From: Candidatus Geothrix skivensis
GTDB taxonomy: Bacteria > Acidobacteriota > Holophagae > Holophagales > Holophagaceae
Direction of reading: 5' to 3'
DNA: 64,000 nt
Assembly: GCA_016721195.1 (NCBI GenBank)
Contig: JADKIO010000006.1
Span: 124,001-188,000 of the forward strand
In this document: positions 35,156-42,840 of the stretch, one piece after another
Layout: each line of letters begins with the position of its first letter
How positions within the stretch are numbered: the stretch's first letter is position 1
The notes under the pieces: model-generated
The model's input: the letters and a program-made list of their open reading frames with translations, nothing else
Databases searched by the model: none
What the model was told of the DNA's origin: nothing
Position numbers and translations under genes: made by a program

Positions 35156-35273
35156 GCTCTGAATTTGGCCTGCGGCCAAATTCAGAGCGAGGGAGGCTGG
35201 CGCCTCCCAAAAAACATGCAGTTCAAAACGCGAAGCGTCTCTAACTCGGGATTTGGCGAAGCCAAATTCCGAG
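35156..35273. repeat. Pair of related hairpins between rho and dusB
   Basis: A perfect 15-bp hairpin, GCTCTGAATTTGGCC (35156-35170) with GGCCAAATTCAGAGC (35174-35188) around a TGC loop; a 7-bp hairpin GGGAGGC/GCCTCCC (35191-35208); and a 13-bp hairpin CTCGGGATTTGGC/GCCAAATTCCGAG (35245-35273) with one mismatch and a GAA loop. The first and third share the ATTTGGC core and look like two copies of one element. None has a T-run on the right side for a classical minus-strand terminator. Confidence 0.85.
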
Positions 35274-35281
35274 CAAAGCCA

Positions 35282-36568
35282 CTACCTTCTTGGCGGCGGC
35301 TCTTGAAGGTTCGCAAGAAATTCATCATTGGTCTTGGTCTTCCCGAGCCGGTCAACCAGCAGTTCCATGCTTTCGCTGGGGCCGCTGGCGCTGAGGATCT
35401 TGCGGAGCACCCAGATCTTGGCCAGCTTGGCGGCGTCGATGAGCAGGTCCTCCTTGCGGGTCCCGGATTTCTGGATGTCCATGGCGGGGAAGATGCGCTT
35501 GTCGCTGAGCTTGCGGTCCAACACGATCTCGCTGTTGCCGGTGCCCTTGAACTCCTCGAAGATCACATCGTCCATCCTGGAGCCGGTCTCGATGAGCGCC
35601 GTGGCGATGATCGTGAGGCTGCCGCCAGCCTCGATGTTGCGGGCCGCGCCGAAGAAGCGCTTGGGCCGCTGCAGCGCGTTGCTGTCCACACCTCCCGACA
35701 GCACCTTGCCGCTGGGGGGCACCACGGTGTTGTAGGCCCGGCCAAGGCGCGTGATGGAATCCAGCAGGATGACCACGTCCTTCTTGTGCTCCACCAGCCG
35801 TTTGGCCTTTTCGATGACCATCTCCGCCACCTGGACGTGGCGGGTGGCGGGCTCGTCGAAGGTGCTCGATACGACCTCGCCCTTCACGCTGCGCTCCATG
35901 TCGGTGACCTCCTCAGGTCGCTCATCGATGAGCAGCACGATGAGGAAGACCTCCGGGTGATTGGCCGTGATGGAATTGGCGATGTTCTGCAGCAGCACGG
36001 TCTTGCCCGTGCGGGGCGGGGCCACGATGAGGGCCCGCTGGCCCTTGCCCAGGGGCGTCATCAGATCCATGACGCGGGTGCTGAGCTCCTGGGCGTCCCG
36101 TTCCATGCGCAGGTGGTGCTTGGGGTAGAGGGGCACCAGGTCATCGAAGTGCACCCGTTCCTTGGCCTGCTCGGGGGGATCGAAGTTGACGGCGTCCACC
36201 CGGAGCATGGCGAAGAACTTCTCGCCTTCCTTTGGTGGGCGGATCATGCCCGACAGGGTGTCGCCGGTGCGCAGGTTGAACTTGCGGATCTGGCTGGGGG
36301 AGATGTAGATATCCTCGGCCCCGGCGAGGTAGTTCTGATCCGGGCTGCGGAGGAACCCGAAGCCCTCGGGCAGGACTTCCAGCACGCCCTCGGAGAAGTA
36401 CTGACCTTCCCGCTCGGCCTGGGCCTCCAGCACGCGGAACACCAGCTCCTGCTTGCGCATGGCCAGGGGATTCTCGATCTCCAGGGCCTTCGACAACTCA
36501 GCCAGCTTGCCAATGGAGAGTTCCTTGAGCTCTTGGAGACTCAAGGCGGTCGGCAACATAGAGCTCAT
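35282..36568 (-). CDS. rho: Transcription termination factor Rho
   Basis: 428 aa from ATG 36568; ATG 36559 is an alternative. Hexameric RNA helicase. The N-terminal helical domain is followed by the cold-shock-like RNA-binding domain (GVLEVLPEGFGFLRSPD, DIYISPSQIRKFNLRTGD). Walker A is APPRTGKT, Walker B VVILLDSITR, and the Q- and R-loop regions are VLSGGVDSNAL and SRMDDVIFEEFKGTGN. Length is close to the 419 aa of the E. coli protein. The 5' leader is strongly structured (see 36557-36832), so autogenous control is plausible. The stop lies 8 bases after the ATTTGGC hairpins. Confidence 0.97.
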   Translation of the reverse strand: MSSMLPTALSLQELKELSIGKLAELSKALEIENPLAMRKQELVFRVLEAQAEREGQYFSEGVLEVLPEGFGFLRSPDQNYLAGAEDIYISPSQIRKFNLRTGDTLSGMIRPPKEGEKFFAMLRVDAVNFDPPEQAKERVHFDDLVPLYPKHHLRMERDAQELSTRVMDLMTPLGKGQRALIVAPPRTGKTVLLQNIANSITANHPEVFLIVLLIDERPEEVTDMERSVKGEVVSSTFDEPATRHVQVAEMVIEKAKRLVEHKKDVVILLDSITRLGRAYNTVVPPSGKVLSGGVDSNALQRPKRFFGAARNIEAGGSLTIIATALIETGSRMDDVIFEEFKGTGNSEIVLDRKLSDKRIFPAMDIQKSGTRKEDLLIDAAKLAKIWVLRKILSASGPSESMELLVDRLGKTKTNDEFLANLQEPPPRR

Positions 36569-36832
36569 GACGACACCCCACGGGGCCGCGCGAGGAGTGC
36601 CGGGCGAGCGAGGCGAGGAACGCGAGTCGAAGCGTAGCGGGTACTACGCGCGGCGAGCGTGACGAAGCATCGTGACGCCCGCCACCCCTCGCCCGAAGGG
36701 ATGAAGCCAGCCGGGCGCTCCACGGCGTCAGGTCCCTTGAACAACGAACCACGTTGCCCTGCGGGCCCTTCCTTGCGGCGCATCCCGGCTGGCGCCATCG
36801 CGGCTTCGTCGGGTGTCGTTATGAGCTCTTTA
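36557..36832 (-). promoter_or_regulatory. rho leader with a long-range inverted repeat covering the start codon
   Basis: On the plus strand GGGTGTCGTTATGAGCTCT (36811-36829) is almost the reverse complement of 36560-36578, the stretch that contains the rho ATG and its upstream GGGG. In the mRNA the two would pair at 18 of 19 positions, about 230 nt apart. Further stems include CCAGCCGGG/CCCGGCTGG and GCGTAG/CTACGC (36632-36649). This arrangement could hide the rho ribosome site. The effect on expression is inference. Confidence 0.6.
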
Positions 36833-36843
36833 GGGGTGGCCAT
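36565..36843 (-). CDS. Possible leader reading frame upstream of and overlapping rho
   Basis: 92 codons from ATG 36843 (GAGG upstream at a long spacing) to a TGA that overlaps the rho ATG (ATGA). The product (MATPKELITTPDEAAMAPAG at the start; Arg/Ala/Pro-rich afterwards) resembles no family and its second half is repeat-like DNA, so it may not be a functional protein. If translated, ribosomes would pass through the pairing segment at its 5' end and could open the rho start, a translational coupling device. A non-coding structured leader is equally possible. Confidence 0.3.
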   Translation of the reverse strand: MATPKELITTPDEAAMAPAGMRRKEGPAGQRGSLFKGPDAVERPAGFIPSGEGWRASRCFVTLAARSTRYASTRVPRLARPALLARPRGVSS

Positions 36844-36901
36844 GGGGACACCTCGGGGGTAGGGCGAGTCGGGAGTGGCTCGGGAATGCTGACAGGATAG
36901 G

Positions 36902-37744
36902 TCAGTTTTTCGGATCGGCCAAATCCCGCTGGACTTCAAGGATGAAGGCGAGCACCCGCGCCACGAAGGCCTTGGGATCCTCCACGGGGTAGGCATGCCC
37001 GATGCCCGGCACCACTTCGAAGCGGCTTCGCGGGATTCCCTTGGCCGTCTCCAGGCACTTCCAGGGGGGAGTCAGGAGGTCCTCGGCCCCGCTGAGCAGG
37101 AGCACGGGTGCCTGGATGCGCGACAACCGGTCAAGGATGTCCCAGCCTGCGGTGCCCCGGATCTGGTGGAGGTTGCCGTGTTGTGGTTTGTCACCCCCTG
37201 TCACGACTTGATGGTAGGCCCGCAGCACACCGTGCCTGGACTCCAGGAACCGGTCACCCCACAGGAAGGGCGCCACCGCGTCGAACTGCATGAGGGGGCC
37301 ACCCATCTCCAGGCAGCGCGCCCAGTGCTCGGCTTTCAGGGCCATGGCGAAGTCGAACCGTGGCATGGCACTGGTGAGGACGGCGCCCGGGAAGGACCCC
37401 GGATGCTTGCTCAGCAATTCCAGGCTCATGGCGCTGCCATTGGACAGGCCGATGAGCCAGGGCCGTGCGACGCCCAGGAGTTGGAACAATTCCGAGGCAT
37501 CGGAAGCCAGCAGGGCGGTTGCATAGGGCCCTTCCAAGGGCGCATCGGAACGGCCCTGCCCCCGACTGTCGAAGGTAAGGATGCGGAAGCGGTCCGCCAG
37601 ACCGGGTAGCACGCCGGCCCACATGGTGGTATCCGACAACAGGCCGTTCAGCAGCACCAGCCATGGGCCGGCGGGATTGCCCTGCACGCGGTAGTGCAGT
37701 TTCACGCCCGAAGTGAGCGTCGCGAAGGTCGGAGCCGGTCTCAT
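36902..37744 (-). CDS. Alpha/beta hydrolase, full-length copy
   Basis: 280 aa. HG-like oxyanion segment LLNGLLSDTTMW, DSRGQGRSDAPLEGPY, the nucleophile elbow IGLSNGSAM (Ser about 101), acid in SGAEDLLTPP and His in PGIGHAYP. It resembles 3-oxoadipate enol-lactonase-type hydrolases, but the substrate is not determined. Upstream on the same strand lie a two-unit repeat and a truncated copy of this gene's first 44 codons; the truncated copy, not this one, retains the overlap with sixA. So this looks like the surviving product of a local duplication. Confidence 0.88.
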   Translation of the reverse strand: MRPAPTFATLTSGVKLHYRVQGNPAGPWLVLLNGLLSDTTMWAGVLPGLADRFRILTFDSRGQGRSDAPLEGPYATALLASDASELFQLLGVARPWLIGLSNGSAMSLELLSKHPGSFPGAVLTSAMPRFDFAMALKAEHWARCLEMGGPLMQFDAVAPFLWGDRFLESRHGVLRAYHQVVTGGDKPQHGNLHQIRGTAGWDILDRLSRIQAPVLLLSGAEDLLTPPWKCLETAKGIPRSRFEVVPGIGHAYPVEDPKAFVARVLAFILEVQRDLADPKN

Positions 37745-37769
37745 GGCAAGGCCTTGCTGTGTGGGCCCA

Positions 37770-37924
37770 GACTACCCCCCGATCGCGCAGGACATCTAGT
37801 CCTGCGCTCCCGCTCCTCGCTGTGCTCGATCGCGGAGGGGGCCCCCGGACTACCGCCCCGATCGCAGGCGACCTCCGTCGCCTGCTCCCGCTCCTCGCTG
37901 CGCTCGATCGCGGAGGGGGCCCCG
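37770..37924. repeat. Two tandem REP-like units of about 77-78 bases
   Basis: Units at 37770-37847 and 37848-37924 both run gactacc-hairpin-CTCCCGCTCCTCGCTG-GCTCGATCGCGGAGGGGGCCCC. The hairpins differ but stay paired: GCAGGAC/GTCCTGC (37787-37805) in the first, GCAGGCGAC/GTCGCCTGC (37864-37885) in the second. Matching changes on both arms point to selection for the stem. The array ends exactly where the truncated hydrolase copy breaks off. A similar hairpin plus CTCGC-rich segment occurs in the rho leader (36600-36650). Confidence 0.85.
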
Positions 37925-38052
37925 TCCCACAGGGTGGTATCCGACAACAGGCCGTTCAGCAGCACCAGCCAGGGGCCGGCGGGTGCGCCCTGCACGCGGA
38001 AGTGGAGCCGCACGCCCGAGGACAGGGTGGCGAAGGTCGGCTGGGGTCTCAT
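37921..38052 (-). pseudogene. Truncated second copy of the alpha/beta hydrolase 5' end
   Basis: Forty-four codons from ATG 38052 (MRPQPTFATLSSGVRLHFRV and on to SDTTLWDG) match residues 1-44 of the neighbouring hydrolase at 37 of 44 positions, then pass straight into the tandem repeat. The start overlaps the sixA stop (ATGA), which is the normal coupled arrangement, so the ancestral gene probably stood here and was cut off by repeat-associated rearrangement. No active site remains. Confidence 0.85.
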
Positions 38053-38528
38053 CAGCGCCTCAGCTCCGAAGGTTGGTACTGGTGCTCGAAGCGCCAGGCT
38101 CCCGCCTCCCATCCGAGCACCGTGCAGCTGGCCTTCTTGACCTCCAGATGGAGCCCGGCGAGGTGGAAGATGAGGTCACCCAGGAAGGGCTGGTGGCTGA
38201 CTAGCACGAAGACATCCTTGGGTCCGGCTTCGGCCACCCTGCCCCGCAGCCAGAGGTCCACCTGGGGTGGGCGACCGTTCGGCATGAGGTCCACTCGGGT
38301 CTCCATGGGGAAGGCGCCGGCGGCCTCCTGGAGGCAGGCCATGGTTTCGGCCGCCCGCCGGTAAGGACTGTTGAAGCCGCGGGTAGGTAGCAGACCCAGG
38401 GCCACCACCCCCTTCATGGCGGCCCGAGTCTTCTTCCAACCGTCCTCGGTCAGCGCCCGGTCGGAGTCCTTCTGGCCAAGTTGGGGATCCTCGGCGATGC
38501 CATGGCGGATGAGCAGGAGCGTCGTCAT
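38052..38528 (-). CDS. sixA: Phosphohistidine phosphatase SixA family protein
   Basis: 158 aa from ATG 38528. Histidine-phosphatase fold: the nucleophile in LLIRHGIAED near the N-terminus, SPYRRAAETM, and the second catalytic His in VLVSHQPFLGDL (about residue 108). SixA-type enzymes remove phosphate from histidine on HPt domains or on PTS proteins. The protein has the short length typical of SixA rather than of phosphoglycerate mutases. Its stop overlaps the start of the truncated hydrolase copy. Confidence 0.88.
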   Translation of the reverse strand: MTTLLLIRHGIAEDPQLGQKDSDRALTEDGWKKTRAAMKGVVALGLLPTRGFNSPYRRAAETMACLQEAAGAFPMETRVDLMPNGRPPQVDLWLRGRVAEAGPKDVFVLVSHQPFLGDLIFHLAGLHLEVKKASCTVLGWEAGAWRFEHQYQPSELRR

Positions 38529-39084
38529 GGGTCGATGGTAACGCCTAGCGCTTGGGGAAGAACCCTGGGCAGGCAACCTGATCCAGGCTTTCCAGGACCT
38601 GCCTCGCGTTGCTTCGATCGGAACAATTGGTTGAGGGCCCGGGGCCAGGATTGCTTCAGGGCCGGGTTCACCCCTTGGGCTGACACCTTGTTCTCAATCT
38701 CATAAAATCTGTGATTACTTGGAAACTCACGAACATGTTTTTATTAAAATAAAACAACACGATTTATCATCAATATTATATTTTGTTTAAAATAAATTCT
38801 ATTTTATCCAATTAATATTATATCAACAGATAATTTTTTGATTACTCATATATTTTTTGAAGTGAGTTAGTAACATTTTTTTCTAATTGAATTGTTAGTA
38901 CAGAACATTATATTTCAGGCGAATGTTGAAGGCAGGAGGATGAATTAAACACCAATAATGGTTTTATTGATCGGCTTTACACGGGGTACAATTAATGGAG
39001 GTCTTTGTGAATTATGAATTTAAATCTATTTTTATTTTAACTACATTTTGTTATAAAATTGAGACCAGCGGTTTGTGTAAAATA
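38529..39084. other. Gene-free, very AT-rich stretch
   Basis: From about 38700 to 39080 the sequence is overwhelmingly A/T, in sharp contrast with the rest of the window. I see no gene, RNA or clean repeat. TACAAT at 38987-38992 is a possible -10 box for the Ig-domain lipoprotein, but no good -35 lies 16-18 bases upstream. Likely horizontally acquired or a decayed insertion. Confidence 0.7.
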
Positions 39085-39717
39085 ATGAGCTTTATATTAC
39101 TGTTGTGCCTGTACTGGGCCTGCGGGGGGGGGCACGGGGACATGCCTCCTGTTGCCGATCAAAAACCTCCCACGATCACTGCTCATCCAGCCAGTCTTAC
39201 GGTCATGGTGGGGGATCCAGCCACCTTTACCGTGACGGCCACCGGCACCGGGCCCATCAGCTATCAGTGGCTCCGGGATGGAAACGGCATCAATGGTGCC
39301 CCCGCGACCCCTAGCTATACGCTGGCGGTTACCACCGAGGCCGACAACGGCGCCAAGATCTGGGCCAGCGTTAGCAACTTTTATGGCCATGTGGAAAGCG
39401 ACCCCGCCACCCTGACCGTGACCACCGACCCTCCCAAGATCACCACTCAACCCGTTGCCCAGAGCGTAAGCGCGGGCCATACGGCAACCTTCACGGTCGT
39501 TGCCACCGGCGACGGTCCCCTTGGCTATCAGTGGCAGCGCTCCAATAACAGTGGCGCCACCTGGTCCCAGGTCAGCGCAGGAATCGGCGGGACCACGGCC
39601 ACCTACGAGACTGCCCCCACCGTTCTGACCGAAACCGGGGCCCACTTCCGCGTCCTGGTCAGTGGCCGGCATGGCACCGTGACCAGCAACTCGGCCAAAC
39701 TGACCGTCCTCCCCTGA
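39085..39717 (+). CDS. Ig-like domain lipoprotein, probably truncated at the 3' end
   Basis: 210 aa from ATG 39085, giving a short lipoprotein signal with lipobox LYWAC. GTG 39007 has a better ribosome site (GGAGG) and would add 26 residues; the choice is open. After the lipid Cys come a Gly-rich spacer and two Ig-like repeats (about 35-115 and 120-208), each opening with a phrase like PKITTQPVAQSVSAGHTATFTV and ending LTV. Such repeats occur in acidobacterial surface proteins. The first 60 codons are AT-rich while the repeats are GC-rich. The frame stops just before a third repeat that continues out of frame. Confidence 0.65.
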   Translation: MSFILLLCLYWACGGGHGDMPPVADQKPPTITAHPASLTVMVGDPATFTVTATGTGPISYQWLRDGNGINGAPATPSYTLAVTTEADNGAKIWASVSNFYGHVESDPATLTVTTDPPKITTQPVAQSVSAGHTATFTVVATGDGPLGYQWQRSNNSGATWSQVSAGIGGTTATYETAPTVLTETGAHFRVLVSGRHGTVTSNSAKLTVLP

Positions 39718-39776
39718 TCACGACGCAACCAGTGGCCCAGAGCGTGATCACGGGCCAGGCGGTCACCTTCACGCCC
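39717..39776 (+). pseudogene. Out-of-frame start of a third Ig repeat
   Basis: Read from 39717, in a frame shifted from the lipoprotein, the codons give ITTQPVAQSVITGQAVTFTP, the same opening as the second repeat (ITTQPVAQSV). It then breaks off into unrelated sequence. This is best explained by a frameshift plus a deletion in a once longer multi-repeat gene. The rest of the gap to 39963 holds nothing I recognise. Confidence 0.75.
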
Positions 39777-39963
39777 ATGTCCATGAGGGCATCCATGGTT
39801 CGCCGTTTCCTCCGCAACCTCCGAGAGGTTGGTTCGTCTTCTTCCCTTGTATTTCTAGGCATTTCGAGGGATAATATTCGTTTGGGCCCCTCCCGGCTGG
39901 CGCTGTTCGCCAATCGAGCTGCCACTTGGCAGACTCACGCAGGGATAGCCCCGGGAGATACCA

Positions 39964-41574
39964 GTGAGTGATACGACCTTTGCAGCCCTTGGCTGCAGCG
40001 AAGGCCTTTTGGCCGCCTTGGCCAAGCGGGGCTTCGAGACCCCCATGCCCGTGCAGGCCCAGACCATCAAGCCTGGCATCGAGGGCCGTGACCTGCTGGT
40101 GCAGAGCCGCACCGGCTCCGGCAAGACCCTGGCCTACGGCCTGCCCCTGCTGCAACGGCTTGCCGACGAGCGCCACACCCAGGCCCTCATCCTTCTGCCC
40201 ACCCGGGAGCTGGCTCAGCAGGTGGGCGCCGAGTTGCACACCCTCGTGCCCAAACTGCCCATCGCGAACCTCGTCGGGGGCGTGGCCTACCCGCCCCAGT
40301 TGCGGGCCCTCCAGCTGGGTTCGCCCGTGGTGGTCGGCACACCGGGCCGCGTCATGGATCACCTGGAACGCGGCACGCTGGATCTGAGCCGCGTGACCAT
40401 GATCGTCCTCGATGAATGCGACGAGATGCTGAACATGGGCTTCCTCGAAGACGTGGAGACCATCCTGGCCAAGGTGCCCGCGGGCCCGCAGACCTTCCTG
40501 TTCTCCGCCACCCTGCCCGCCCCCATCGCCAAGCTGGCCAAGCGCTTCCTCAAGGATCCCGTGCAGATCCAGCTGGCGGAGGCCGGTGAGCATGCGGTCC
40601 ACGCCGACATCGCCCACACGCCGGTGCTGGCGCCGGATCACCAGCACGTGCGTGCGCTCGTGAACCTGCTGCTCAAGGACCAGCCCAGTTCCGCGCTGAT
40701 CTTCACCAAGACCAAGGCGCAGACCGAGGAGGTCGCCGAAGAGCTGACCGTATCGGGCCTGCCCGCCGCCTTCCTGCATGGCGATCTGGCCCAGGCCACG
40801 CGAACCCGCATCCTGGGCCAGTTCAAGGAGGGCAAGCTGCGCTACCTGGTGGCCACGGACGTGGCCGCCCGCGGTCTCGATATCGAAGGCATGCCCCTGG
40901 TGGTTCACATGGGCATCCCCACCCAGCTCGAAAGCTACATCCATCGCAGTGGCCGGACCGGGCGCGCCGGCGCCAAGGGCTCCAGCATGGCCCTGGTGGG
41001 CTGGAAGGAAAGTCGCATCCTGCTGGCCTGGAGCCGCCGCGGTGGCCTCAAACTCGAGTGGCGTGCAGTCCCCACCCCGGCGGAGATTCGCGAGGCCCAG
41101 GCCACGAAGCTCCTCGATGGCATCCAGGGCTCGGCCAGCGCGGCCCTGCTGAACCAGGCCACCCAGATGCTGAAGGACGCCGATCCCGTGCGACTGGTGG
41201 CGGGTCTGCTGGGCCTCGTCCAGGCCGATCAGGCCGCGGGCTTCGACCTGCCCAACGAGCCAGAGAAGAAGGTGAAATCGCGCTTCGACCTGGCCCGCGA
41301 GCGCAAGGACGGCGGGCCCCGGCCCCAGCGCACCTATGCTGAACGCACTGCCGCGCGGGGTGATTCGCCCCGGCCGGATTCGGCCTTCTCCAAGACCCGC
41401 CCCGACGGCAGCTTCAAGCCCCGCAGCGAGTTCGACGACAAGCCCCGCCCCTACGCGAAGCCCAAGCCCGGCGTAGCTGCTGCTCCCCGCAAGACCTGGG
41501 AAGACAAGCCCGCCACCAAGGACACACCGCGGCCCTGGAAGCCAGCTCCTTCCAAGACGTGGAAGAAGAAGTAG
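39964..41574 (+). CDS. DEAD/DECD-box RNA helicase with a basic tail
   Basis: 536 aa from GTG 39964 (GGGAG upstream). Q motif FETPMPVQAQTI, Walker A SRTGSGKT, PTRELAQQ, GTPGRVMDH, motif II DECD rather than DEAD, motif III SAT, and motif VI HRSGRTGRAG. Residues about 425-536 are a disordered Arg/Lys/Pro/Asp-rich tail (repeats like RPQRTYAERTAARG, KPRPYAKPKPG) that probably binds RNA. Related to RhlE/CshA-type helicases that act in ribosome assembly or RNA decay. Followed by a strong bidirectional terminator. Confidence 0.93.
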   Translation: MSDTTFAALGCSEGLLAALAKRGFETPMPVQAQTIKPGIEGRDLLVQSRTGSGKTLAYGLPLLQRLADERHTQALILLPTRELAQQVGAELHTLVPKLPIANLVGGVAYPPQLRALQLGSPVVVGTPGRVMDHLERGTLDLSRVTMIVLDECDEMLNMGFLEDVETILAKVPAGPQTFLFSATLPAPIAKLAKRFLKDPVQIQLAEAGEHAVHADIAHTPVLAPDHQHVRALVNLLLKDQPSSALIFTKTKAQTEEVAEELTVSGLPAAFLHGDLAQATRTRILGQFKEGKLRYLVATDVAARGLDIEGMPLVVHMGIPTQLESYIHRSGRTGRAGAKGSSMALVGWKESRILLAWSRRGGLKLEWRAVPTPAEIREAQATKLLDGIQGSASAALLNQATQMLKDADPVRLVAGLLGLVQADQAAGFDLPNEPEKKVKSRFDLARERKDGGPRPQRTYAERTAARGDSPRPDSAFSKTRPDGSFKPRSEFDDKPRPYAKPKPGVAAAPRKTWEDKPATKDTPRPWKPAPSKTWKKK

Positions 41575-41590
41575 GTCCGTTCCCTTGTTC

Positions 41591-41620
41591 AAAAACGGGC
41601 GCCGGATGGCGCCCGTTTTT
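41591..41620. terminator. Bidirectional Rho-independent terminator
   Basis: AAAAACGGGCGCC (41591-41603), a GGAT loop and GGCGCCCGTTTTT (41608-41620): a perfect 13-base dyad with A and T runs on the two sides. It serves the helicase on the plus strand and the MDR enzyme on the minus strand. Confidence 0.93.
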
Positions 41621-41655
41621 GAGTTGGGGAAAAGCGAACCTTTTCGCTGGGCCAC

Positions 41656-42663
41656 TCAAGCAAGCGGACCGGTGAGGTCCCTCCCGGCCGCGCTGGCTGG
41701 CCTTACGTTGATGACGACAATGCCGGTCTTCTGCTCAGTCTCCACATAGCGATAGGCGTCTGCGATCGCCTCGAGGGGATACTCCCGATCGATGACCGCG
41801 CGGAATTCGCCCGCCTCCATGCGGGCCTTCAAGAATTCGACAATAGCCTTGGCCTTGCTGCTTTGCGGCAGCGGGAAGATGACCCGGTGGCTCCCCGTGA
41901 TCGCCGACCAGATCGCGAGGAGGGGGTTCTGGCACCAGGGACCGAGATCCGTCGATGCGAAGACCCCTTCGGGTTTCAACAAGCGCCGGCAATGGAAGAA
42001 CGTCGTCTTGCCTACCGCGTCGAACACGCCATCGAAGGTCTCGTCGATTTTCGTAAAATCCTGCGCCGAATAGTCGACTGTATGGTCAGCGCCGAGGCCT
42101 CGGACGAGTTCCAGGTGCCGTGTGGCGACGACCGCCGTGACCTTGATGCCATAGGCCTTCGCGAGTTGCACGGCCGCCGTGCCGATGGCGCCGGACGCGC
42201 CGTAAATCAAGATGCTCTGGCCCGGCTTGAGGTGGAAGGCTTCCAGGTTCGTATCGGCATACCAGGCTCCCTCGCAAACCACGGCCTCGCTGAATCCCAC
42301 GCCTGCCGGCATGACTGCCATTGCCGCATCTTCGGGCAGGCAGAGATACTCGGCATGCGCGCCGAAAACCACCGGCGACAACCCGAAGACGCGGTTCCCC
42401 GGCTTGAACGTCGTGACGCCCGCGCCGACCGCCTCGACCTCTCCGGCGAAGTCCATGCCGAGGATCGTGCGCCTCGGCCGCAGCAGCCCCGCGAACAACC
42501 GCACGAAGGATGGGCTTGGTTGGCGCATCCCGCAATCGGTGCGGCCGACTGTCGTCCCATGGACCCTGATCAGGACCTCCCCCGCCGCAGGTCCAGGTTT
42601 CGGCGCCTGCCGGATCTCCACAACGTCTGGTGATCCGTAGCGCGTGGTGACAGCTGCTCTCAT
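41656..42663 (-). CDS. Quinone-oxidoreductase-like MDR family enzyme
   Basis: 335 aa from ATG 42663, with GGGAGG 8 nt upstream. An N-terminal GroES-like domain (VLIRVHGTTVGRTD, GMDFAGEVEAVGAGV) is followed by an NADPH-binding Rossmann fold with YGASGAIGTAAVQLAKAYG (about 145-165). No zinc-ligand Cys/His set is present, so it is of the zinc-free quinone reductase or enoyl-reductase sort. C-terminal EYPLEAIADAYRYVETEQKTGIVV is typical. Codon choice is a little less GC-rich than the flanks, a weak hint of transfer. Substrate unknown. Confidence 0.88.
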   Translation of the reverse strand: MRAAVTTRYGSPDVVEIRQAPKPGPAAGEVLIRVHGTTVGRTDCGMRQPSPSFVRLFAGLLRPRRTILGMDFAGEVEAVGAGVTTFKPGNRVFGLSPVVFGAHAEYLCLPEDAAMAVMPAGVGFSEAVVCEGAWYADTNLEAFHLKPGQSILIYGASGAIGTAAVQLAKAYGIKVTAVVATRHLELVRGLGADHTVDYSAQDFTKIDETFDGVFDAVGKTTFFHCRRLLKPEGVFASTDLGPWCQNPLLAIWSAITGSHRVIFPLPQSSKAKAIVEFLKARMEAGEFRAVIDREYPLEAIADAYRYVETEQKTGIVVINVRPASAAGRDLTGPLA

Positions 42664-42840
42664 GGTGTTGACCTCCCGGGCTGGCCGAATCGAGTTCGGG
42701 GCCTCCTGCGAACCGGCCATAACCATCCACCTCGTCACTACGCCCGCAGGATGCCACGCATCTTTCCCGCAGATAACCCTGCTTCCACGAGGTGGGCCAG
42801 TCGCGTGGTGGCGCCCGATTGTGAGCAGGTGAAAGGCTGG

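Noticed and set aside
34847..36637. Long plus-strand open frame opposite rho
   Set aside because: Shadow of the rho reading frame; composition His/Gly/Asp-rich and no ribosome site.
36844..36996. Longer version of the rho leader frame starting at 36996
   Set aside because: The extra codons show no ribosome site and overlap the end of the neighbouring hydrolase gene.
38700..39080. Insertion sequence in the AT-rich stretch
   Set aside because: No transposase remnant, terminal inverted repeats or target-site duplication could be found.
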